Below are positions 58,491-64,000 of a stretch of DNA of 64,000 bases, in pieces. The position numbers and the translations under genes are program-made. Every line of letters begins with the position of its first letter. The first letter of the stretch is position 1. Source of the stretch: Agromyces archimandritae (lineage in GTDB: Bacteria > Actinomycetota > Actinomycetes > Actinomycetales > Microbacteriaceae); NCBI RefSeq assembly GCF_018024495.1, contig NZ_CP071696.1, positions 2,170,001-2,234,000 on the forward strand, in the 5' to 3' direction. Under the pieces are notes generated by a model. That model did no database searches, was not told the DNA's origin, and was given only the letters and a program-made list of their open reading frames with translations.

Positions 58491-58502
58491 TCCTTCCGGC
58501 CG

Positions 58503-58582
58503 CCACGGTTCCGGAGATCGCCACCGTTCCGGATGAAATCAGCCCTATCCATCCGATTCCGTGGCGATCTCCGATTCGGTGG
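58503..58582. repeat. 80-bp palindromic repeat, family P2, copy 1
   Basis: CCACGGTTCCGGAGATCGCC begins the left arm and its imperfect reverse complement (GGCGATCTCCGATTCGGTGG) ends the right arm, with GAAATCAGCCCTATCCATCC in the middle. Copy 2 at 58650-58729 has the same length and almost the same sequence. The interval between them holds no gene. Confidence 0.82.
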
Positions 58583-58649
58583 GGCGGCGCCAGGCGGCCC
58601 CGCCGCCCCGGCTCGGTCGTCCCCTCAGTCGCTGCACCCTCACCGGCCG

Positions 58650-58729
58650 CCACGGTTCCGGAGATCGCCACCGTTCCGGATGGAATCAGCTCCATCCATC
58701 CGATTCCGTGGCGATCTCCGATTCGGTGG
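58650..58729. repeat. 80-bp palindromic repeat, family P2, copy 2
   Basis: Same 80-bp palindrome as copy 1 (only a few changes, for example GAAATCAGCCCTATCC against GGAATCAGCTCCATCC). It ends 46 bp before the lysE stop codon. REP-like element. Confidence 0.82.
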
Positions 58730-59192
58730 CGCGAACGCGCCGCCCGCGCCGACGCTGCCCGCCCGCCCGCCCGCGTCAGTGGAGCACGAGCGAGATGCCG
58801 AGCGCGATCATGACGACGGCGATGACCGTGTCCAGCACTCGCCAGGCGCGCGGGCTGGCGAGCACGCGCCCGAGCAGCCGAGCCCCGTAGGCGAGCGCGA
58901 AGAACCAGAGGATGCTCGCCGCCCCCGCGCCGGCCGCGAACGCCCAGCGCCCCTCGCCGTGCGAGTTCGCGATCGACCCGAGCATGAACACCGTGTCGAG
59001 GTACACGTGCGGGTTCAGCCACGTGAGCGCCAGGCACGTGCCGATCGCCGCCAGCAGCCCCCGGGTGCGGATGCCCCGGCGCGCCGACCCCGCGCTCGCC
59101 GTGCCCCCGGCGCTCGCCGTGCCCCCGGCATCCACCCCCGCCCCCGCATCCACCCCCGCCCCCGCATCCACCCTCGCCTCGGGCCCCCACCA

Positions 59193-59279
59193 CTGCGCAA
59201 TGCAGGAACGGATGGGCGTGTCGCCCCCGACTCGCCGATGGCGGCCGGCGACACGCCGACGCGTTCCTGCATTGCGCAG
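59193..59279. repeat. 87-bp palindrome inside the lysE linker
   Basis: CTGCGCAATGCAGGAACG and CGTTCCTGCATTGCGCAG are perfect arms at the two ends. The next bases (GGCGTGTCGCC and GGCGACACGCC) also pair, around a central CCCGACTCGCCGATGGCGGC. The palindrome interrupts the lysE linker. Its length is a multiple of 3, so another change also contributes to the frameshift. Confidence 0.82.
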
Positions 59280-59286
59280 GAAACGG

Positions 59287-59418
59287 AAGCGGCCTCCGGG
59301 GCGGCGGGGACGGACCGGGAAGCGGCCTCCGGGGCGGCGGGGACGGACCGGGAAGCGGCCTCCGGGGCGGCGGGCGCAGACCCGGGCGCGGCCTCCGGGG
59401 CGGCGGCCGCGGCATCCA
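59287..59418. repeat. 33-bp tandem repeat, about four copies, in lysE
   Basis: Unit AAGCGGCCTCCGGGGCGGCG plus GGGACGGACCGGG repeats at 59287, 59320, 59353 and 59386, the last copies diverging. On the coding strand of lysE it gives an 11-residue repeat (AAPEAASRSVP). The length keeps the frame, so the N-terminal frame is extended without being broken here. Confidence 0.85.
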
Positions 59419-59785
59419 GCACGTTCCCGCTCGGCTTCCAGGCGCGTCGCGCGGCGAGCAGTCCGTACACGACGAGGAACGCCGCGCCCGCCCAGCGGAT
59501 CGCCTCGACGAGCCACGGCACCGCGGCGATCACTGCGCCGACGCCGGCGACGCCTGCGGCGATGAGCACGAGGTCGCTGAGGGCGCAGATCGCGGCGATC
59601 GCGAAGACGTGCTCGCGCCGCACGCCCTGACGGAGCACGAAGAGGTTCTGGGCGCCGATGGCGATGATGAGGGAGAGGCCGAGGCCGAGGCCGGCCAGCG
59701 CGGGACTGAGCACGCCTTCGACGGTACGCAGCGGTCCGCCGACAGTCCAGCTCAGGATTCTTCAGTGGCGTTAGCATGGCTTCAG

Positions 59786-60766
59786 ATGCAGATTCCGATG
59801 GATGCCGCCCGCACGCTCGTCGCCGCCGTCGACGAGGGCACCTTCGACGCGGCCGCCGCACGGCTCCGCATCACGCCGTCCGCCGTCTCGCAGCGCATCA
59901 AATCGCTCGAGCGGCAGCTCGGCCGGGTGCTCGTCGTCCGGCAGAAACCCGTGCGCCCGACCGAGGCCGGCGCCGCGATCGTCCGGCTCGCACGGCAGGC
60001 GGCTCTGCTCGAGCACGACGCCCTCGCCGCCCTCGGCCTCGACCCGGAGCCGGATCAGCCGGTGTCCCTGCCGCTCGCCGTGAACGCCGACTCGATGGGC
60101 ACCTGGCTGCTGCCCGCGCTCGCCCGCGTCGCCGCCGGCCGCGCGGTCGTCTTCGACCTGCACCGCGACGACCAGGACTTCACCGCCGGCCTGCTCGAAT
60201 CCGGCACGGTCATGGCCGCCGTCACCTCGCAGGAGCGCCCGGTCGCCGGCTGCGTCACCCGCCCGCTCGGCGTCATGCGGTACCTGCCGGTGGCGACGCC
60301 CGCCTTCGCCGAACGCTGGCGCCTGCCCCGAGTGGATGCCCGAGCGCACCCCGCCCGCCCGGCACCGCCCCCGCCGGCGGCGCCGGCGGCATCCGCGGCG
60401 CCCGCGGCATCCACCCGGCGCGACGCATCCAACGCCCCCGAGGCATCCGCCCCGCTCATCGACTTCGACCGCCGCGACGAACTGCAGGCCCAGTATCTCG
60501 CCGCCCGGGGCATCGACCCCGAGGCGCCGCCCAGGCACTACGTGCCGGCGTCGAACGATTTCGCCGAGGCCGTCAAGCTCGGGCTCGGGTGGGGGATGCT
60601 GCCGCGCATGCAGTGCGAGGCCGAGCTCGACGCAGGTGCGCTCGTGCGCCTGGCCGGGGATCCGATCGACGTGCCGCTGCACTGGCAGCAGTGGAACCTC
60701 GGCTCGCCGCTGCTCGACGCCGTCGCCGAGGCGGTCGTCGCCGAAGCCCGCGCCGTCCTGCGCTGA
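59786..60766 (+). CDS. lysG: LysR-family regulator, ArgP/LysG type
   Basis: 326 residues from ATG 59786. The HTH (MDAARTLVAAVDEGTFDAAAARLRITPSAVSQRIKSLERQLGRVLVVRQKPVRPT) and effector domain with ADSMGTWLLPALA and RPLGVMRYLPVATPAF match ArgP/LysG, which activate the LysE lysine/arginine exporter. It is divergent from lysE. After RWRLPRVDAR there is a ~40-residue Ala/Pro-rich insert (60330-60460) rich in GCATCC words, absent from typical relatives. So both the regulator and exporter genes carry repeat-derived inserts. The protein may still be functional, because the insert is in frame. Confidence 0.86.
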   Translation: MQIPMDAARTLVAAVDEGTFDAAAARLRITPSAVSQRIKSLERQLGRVLVVRQKPVRPTEAGAAIVRLARQAALLEHDALAALGLDPEPDQPVSLPLAVNADSMGTWLLPALARVAAGRAVVFDLHRDDQDFTAGLLESGTVMAAVTSQERPVAGCVTRPLGVMRYLPVATPAFAERWRLPRVDARAHPARPAPPPPAAPAASAAPAASTRRDASNAPEASAPLIDFDRRDELQAQYLAARGIDPEAPPRHYVPASNDFAEAVKLGLGWGMLPRMQCEAELDAGALVRLAGDPIDVPLHWQQWNLGSPLLDAVAEAVVAEARAVLR

Positions 60767-60770
60767 ACGC

Positions 60771-61988
60771 CTACCCGAACAGCCGCTGCAGCCGCTGCAC
60801 GCCCTCCAGCAGCGGTTCGTCGCCGAGGGCGTAGCTGAAGCGGAGGAACCCGCTCGGCCCGAACGCCTCGCCCGGCACCGCCGCGACGTCGGCGCGCTCG
60901 AGCATGAGGTCGGCGAGCTCGAGCGAGGTGCGCGGCGTCATACCGCCCCAGTCGCGCCCGAGCAGGCCCGACACGTCGGGGTACACGTAGAACGCGCCCT
61001 GCGGAACCGGCACCGAGAGCCCTTCGATCTTCGAGAGCTCGGCGACGATGGTGCGGCGCCGGCGGTCGAAGGCGCGACGCATCTCCTCGACGGGCTCCTG
61101 CGGCCCGGTGAGGGCGGCGATCGCGGCCCGCTGGGAGATGTTCGACACGTTCGAGGTGAGGTGCGACTGCAGGTCGGCGGCGCCCTTGATCGCGTCGGCG
61201 GGCCCGACCATCCATCCGAGCCGCCAGCCGGTCATCGCGTACGTCTTCGCGACGCCGTTGACGAGCAGGGCCTGCCCGGCGAGCTCGGGAACGGCTTCGA
61301 CGATCGAGACCGCGCGCGGCGGCATGCCGTCGGGGTCGTCGGCGTAGGTGAGGTTCTGGTAGATCTCGTCGGCGATGACCCAGATGCCGTGCTCGAGCGC
61401 CCATTCGCCGATCTCGCGGACGCGGTCGGCGGGGTAGACGGCGCCGGTCGGGTTCGACGGCGAGACGAACAGCAGGGCGCGCGTGCGCTCGGTGCGGGCG
61501 GCTTCGAGCTGCTCGACGGTGACGAGGTAGCCCTGCTCGGAGCCGGCGAACACGTCGACCTGGGTGCCGCCGGCGAGCTTGATCGCCTCGGGGTAGGTCG
61601 TCCAGAACGGGGTCGGGACGATGACCTCGTCGCCGTCGTCGAGGATCGTCTGGAACGCCTCGTACACGGCCTGCTTGCCGCCGTTGGTGACGATGACCTG
61701 CGACGGCGAGACCTCGAGCCCCGAGTCGCGGAGCGTCTTCGCGGCGATCGCCTCGCGCAGCTCCGGCAGGCCGGCGGCGGGCGTGTACTTGTGGTTCTTC
61801 GGGTCGTGCACGGCGGCGAGGGCGGCCTCGACGATGTGCTCGGGCGTCGGGAAGTCGGGCTCCCCGGCGGCGTACGACACGATCGGGCGGCCCTCGGCCT
61901 TCAGGGCCTTCGCCTTGGCGTCGACCTTGAGCGTCGCGGACTCGGCGATACGTGAGATGCGGGCGGACAGGCGCGGGTGCAGGGTCAC
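60771..61988 (-). CDS. aspC: Class I aminotransferase (aspartate/aromatic type)
   Basis: 405 residues from GTG 61988. Fold I PLP enzyme: [85 protein letters not shown], and the PLP lysine in [16 protein letters not shown]. The closing part [16 protein letters not shown] is typical of group I-gamma aspartate aminotransferases. It probably transfers amino groups between aspartate or aromatic amino acids and 2-oxoglutarate. Its stop is 4 bp from the stop of the LysR-family gene on the other strand. Exact specificity is not determined. Confidence 0.88.
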   Translation of the reverse strand: MTLHPRLSARISRIAESATLKVDAKAKALKAEGRPIVSYAAGEPDFPTPEHIVEAALAAVHDPKNHKYTPAAGLPELREAIAAKTLRDSGLEVSPSQVIVTNGGKQAVYEAFQTILDDGDEVIVPTPFWTTYPEAIKLAGGTQVDVFAGSEQGYLVTVEQLEAARTERTRALLFVSPSNPTGAVYPADRVREIGEWALEHGIWVIADEIYQNLTYADDPDGMPPRAVSIVEAVPELAGQALLVNGVAKTYAMTGWRLGWMVGPADAIKGAADLQSHLTSNVSNISQRAAIAALTGPQEPVEEMRRAFDRRRRTIVAELSKIEGLSVPVPQGAFYVYPDVSGLLGRDWGGMTPRTSLELADLMLERADVAAVPGEAFGPSGFLRFSYALGDEPLLEGVQRLQRLFG

Positions 61989-62079
61989 GTCACCGAGTCT
62001 ACCGACGGCCCCATGCCCCGGGTGGATGCCCGGGGCCGCCCGTCCGGGGCGCAGCGTCTCGGCACCCACTCGCGGACAG

Positions 62080-62366
62080 GAGCGTATCGAGACCCCCGGG
62101 CACCGGGTCTCGATACGGCGCTGCGCGCCTGCTCGACCGACGTGCATCCGCATCCGCCGGTCGAGGAGCGACGCAGGAGCGTATCGAGACCCCCGGGCAC
62201 CGGGTCTCGATACGGCGCTGCGCGCCTGCTCGACCGACGTGCATCCGCATCCGCCGGTCGAGGAGCGACGCAGGAGCGTATCGAGACCCCCGGGCACCGG
62301 GTCTCGATACGGCGCTACGCGCCTGCTCGACCGACGTGCATCCGCATCCGCCTGTCGAGTAGCGAC
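62080..62366. repeat. Palindromic repeat cluster P4-4, three units
   Basis: Three P4 units of about 97 bp in the same orientation as cluster 3, with GACGCAGGAGCGTATCGAGACC on the left and GGTCTCGATACGGCGCTGCGCGCC on the right. Spacers are all CGTGCATCCGCATCCGCC(G), unlike the other clusters. The right end contains a fourth, partial GTCGAGTAGCGAC. It fills the gap between the aminotransferase and dGTPase genes (61989-62368), which otherwise holds nothing recognisable. Confidence 0.9.
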
Positions 62367-62368
62367 GC

Positions 62369-63904
62369 TCAGAGGTTCTGCCCGATGTCCCACAGCCGGT
62401 CGGGGCGGCCGTCGATGGCTTCGGAGACGGCGAGGGCCTGGTCGTCGGAGAGCGAGGCGACGTAGTCGACGACGCCGCGGGCGACGGCGAGGCTCGGCAC
62501 GTCGGCGCGGTCGGGCAGCGGGATGCCGTCGGGGCGTTCGTCGTGCAGTCGCGCGTAGCCGTCTGCGGCGATCTCGACGAGTTCGCGGAGGCGTTCGGGC
62601 ACGCGCGTGCGGTCTTCTTCGTCGGTGATCCAGGCGGCGAGGCCCTTGACGGCGCGGGTCAGCACCCGGCTGAGGCCGCGCTGGTACATGACGATGTCGG
62701 CGCGGTCGAGGATGAAGTGCCGGTGCACGAACTTCAGCACCTCGACCTCGTGCCAGGCCCGCCGGTCGAGGGTGACGAGGCCGGATCGCACGACGCCCTC
62801 CGGCGCGGGGACGACGGAGGCCTGCAGGTGCGCGATCCAGCGGCCGGTGAAGGAGGAGAGGGCGCGTTCGGCGGAGATGGATCCGTCGAACGGGGTCGCG
62901 AGCAGGCCGTCGACGAGGTCGTCGGCGACGACGGAGACGGCGTCGGCGAAGGCATCGTCGTCCGCGATCCAGGGGTCGCTGCGGTGCAGCTTCCGGCGGA
63001 GGGCGTCGAGGGCGGCGCCGGGCGGGGCGCCGCGTTCGGCGAGGGCTTCGGCGTCGAGGGCGGCCAGTTCGCTCGAGGCCTCGGTCCAGCCGCGGAACTC
63101 GCGGGCGACCGCGCCCTGGCCGAGGAGGCCCGCCCGGTAGAAGTCGTCGACGTCGTGGATGGAGTAGGCGATGTCGTCGGCGAGGTCCATGATCGAGCAT
63201 TCGAGGGACTGCTGCATGGGCGGCAGACCGGCGCGCGCGCCGAACAGGTCGGCGGCGTCGAGGTCGTACGCCGAGAACTTGGGGGCCTCGACGGTGCCGG
63301 GCGCCCCGCCGACGCCCGGGGTGCGCCGGAGGCCGCGCGGCAGCGGGCCGTCGCCGTAGGCGGCGGCGTCGACGAAGCGCGTCCACGGATACTTGGCGAC
63401 GGCCGCCCGCACCGCGGCGGTGAGGTTCAGGCCGCGCGGCGCGGTCGCCGAGACGTCGAGGGTGGCGAGGATGCGATAGCTCTGCGCGTTGCCTTCGAAC
63501 CCGTCGGCGAGGCCGAGGGTATCGCGGGCGAGCCGGTCGAGGACGCGTTCGCCGAGGTGGCCGAACGGGGGATGCCCGAGATCGTGGGCGCTTGCGGCGG
63601 CCTGGACGACGACGGCGTCGCAGCCCGAGGCCAGGGCGAGTTCGCGGGCCGGCGAGTCCGGGGCGGCGAGTTCCACGGCGATCGTGCGGGCGACGGCGGT
63701 GACCTTCACCGAGTGGGTGAGCCGGTTGTGGATGAGGGGCCCGGCTCCCGGCTGGGCGATGACCTGGGTGACGGCCGAGAGCCGGGAGAAGTACGGCGAG
63801 AAGCGGATGCGTTCGAGGTCGGCGCGGAATTCGGCGTGCTCGCCGCTCGGTTCGAGGCCGCGATTCGGTTCGGCGAAGCGGCGTGCGGCGCGTTCGGGCT
63901 GCAT
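62369..63904 (-). CDS. dgt: dGTP triphosphohydrolase (HD domain)
   Basis: 511 residues from ATG 63904, with GGAAGGGGG just upstream; the frame extends 10 codons further. The HD motif is complete: [16 protein letters not shown] (His), [13 protein letters not shown] (His-Asp), and the [25 protein letters not shown] [23 protein letters not shown] segment (Asp). [15 protein letters not shown] is also conserved. The enzyme splits dNTPs (preferring dGTP) into deoxynucleoside and triphosphate, keeping nucleotide pools balanced. The 96 bp beyond its start, to the window end, hold no feature I can support. Confidence 0.93.
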   Translation of the reverse strand: MQPERAARRFAEPNRGLEPSGEHAEFRADLERIRFSPYFSRLSAVTQVIAQPGAGPLIHNRLTHSVKVTAVARTIAVELAAPDSPARELALASGCDAVVVQAAASAHDLGHPPFGHLGERVLDRLARDTLGLADGFEGNAQSYRILATLDVSATAPRGLNLTAAVRAAVAKYPWTRFVDAAAYGDGPLPRGLRRTPGVGGAPGTVEAPKFSAYDLDAADLFGARAGLPPMQQSLECSIMDLADDIAYSIHDVDDFYRAGLLGQGAVAREFRGWTEASSELAALDAEALAERGAPPGAALDALRRKLHRSDPWIADDDAFADAVSVVADDLVDGLLATPFDGSISAERALSSFTGRWIAHLQASVVPAPEGVVRSGLVTLDRRAWHEVEVLKFVHRHFILDRADIVMYQRGLSRVLTRAVKGLAAWITDEEDRTRVPERLRELVEIAADGYARLHDERPDGIPLPDRADVPSLAVARGVVDYVASLSDDQALAVSEAIDGRPDRLWDIGQNL

Positions 63905-64000
63905 GCGTCCCCCTTCCGAGCGGCTGCTATCCACGAATCTATTGCGCCGCGGCGCCGTGCGCGAGCGGCTCCGGCCCCTGCCGAGGATTCCCGCGCCGGG

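Larger units (their letters stand above)
58776..59713 (-). pseudogene. lysE: lysE-type exporter, disrupted by repeat insertions and frameshift
   Basis: The N-terminal half (from 59713) is in one frame: GLGLGLSLIIAIGAQNLFVLRQGVRREHVFAI, LVEAIRWAGAAFLVVYGLLAARRAWKPSG. The C-terminal half (RGLLAAIGTCLALTWLNPHVYLDTVFMLGSIANSHGEGRWAF...to 58776) is in another. Both match LysE/ArgO exporters. The linker between them is stretched from ~30 residues to over 350 bp and contains a four-copy 33-bp tandem array (59287-59418) and an 87-bp palindrome (59193-59279), and the frame changes within it. A functional exporter would need translational frameshifting, which is unlikely. The gene faces the lysG-type regulator, which would normally activate it. 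Confidence 0.82.

Noticed and set aside
58776..59713. Programmed frameshift producing intact LysE
   Set aside because: No slippery run is visible in the linker, and the inserted palindrome and repeats point to damage.

Overview
The window is 64 kb of very GC-rich chromosomal DNA. Gene content (DivIVA-like and PspC proteins, MtrA-type promoter repeats, hadA-hadB-murB order, ECF42 sigma factor with YCII partner, lysG/lysE pair, ABC sugar uptake with GH13 enzymes), GTG/TTG starts and ATGA-coupled operons point to an actinobacterium, most likely Microbacteriaceae (Agromyces/Microbacterium/Leucobacter-like). No rRNA, CRISPR array or prophage is seen. The hexamer GGATGC/GCATCC is strikingly common in genes and gaps.

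Layout. 0-5 kb: gene fragment, tRNA-Tyr, SRAP/HMCES protein, a scar joining a MarR remnant to an SDR remnant, inositol monophosphatase, and a membrane-anchored M23 peptidase. 5-7 kb: three 65-bp palindromic repeats with an intact IS3-family element inserted between copies 2 and 3. 7-16 kb: maltodextrin uptake and breakdown (divergent alpha-glucosidase; malE-malF-malG-GH13) under LacI-type operators, then an acyltransferase-like membrane protein and tRNA-Thr/tRNA-Met. 16-21 kb: Phd/RelE-like toxin-antitoxin pair, a flavohemoprotein-type gene coupled to a DivIVA-like gene, a dinB remnant, corA.

21.3-30.7 kb is the most distinctive block: nine tightly coupled genes coding for an FMN reductase, two luciferase-like flavin monooxygenases, a complete peptide-type ABC importer (KPN_01854-type binding protein, two permeases, fused double ATPase) and two AhpD/CMD-domain proteins (Avi_7170 and Avi_7169 types). 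It looks like a self-contained module that imports an unknown compound and oxidises it; the substrate is not known.

30.8-46 kb holds single genes: YdeI-like, DUF998-like, orphan PstS-like, class V aminotransferase, SGNH hydrolase, SnoaL-like/PadR divergent pair, PucR regulator facing gabD, two MaoC-type dehydratases with murB, and ECF42 sigma factor with a double YCII protein. 46-52 kb: alpha/beta hydrolase coupled to two large paralogous FtsX-like membrane proteins. 52-54 kb: an abiE locus whose antitoxin is intact and whose toxin is deleted and frameshifted. 54-58 kb: PspC protein divergent from a PspC-histidine kinase/LuxR response regulator pair. 58-64 kb: simple repeats and two 80-bp palindromes, a disrupted lysE exporter facing its lysG/argP-type regulator, a class I aminotransferase and a dGTPase.

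Repeats and decay are a theme. At least three palindrome families are present: 65-bp, 80-bp, and an approximately 90-bp GGTCGAG/GTATCGAGACC unit found in four clusters. Five loci are degraded: MarR, SDR, dinB, abiEii and lysE.
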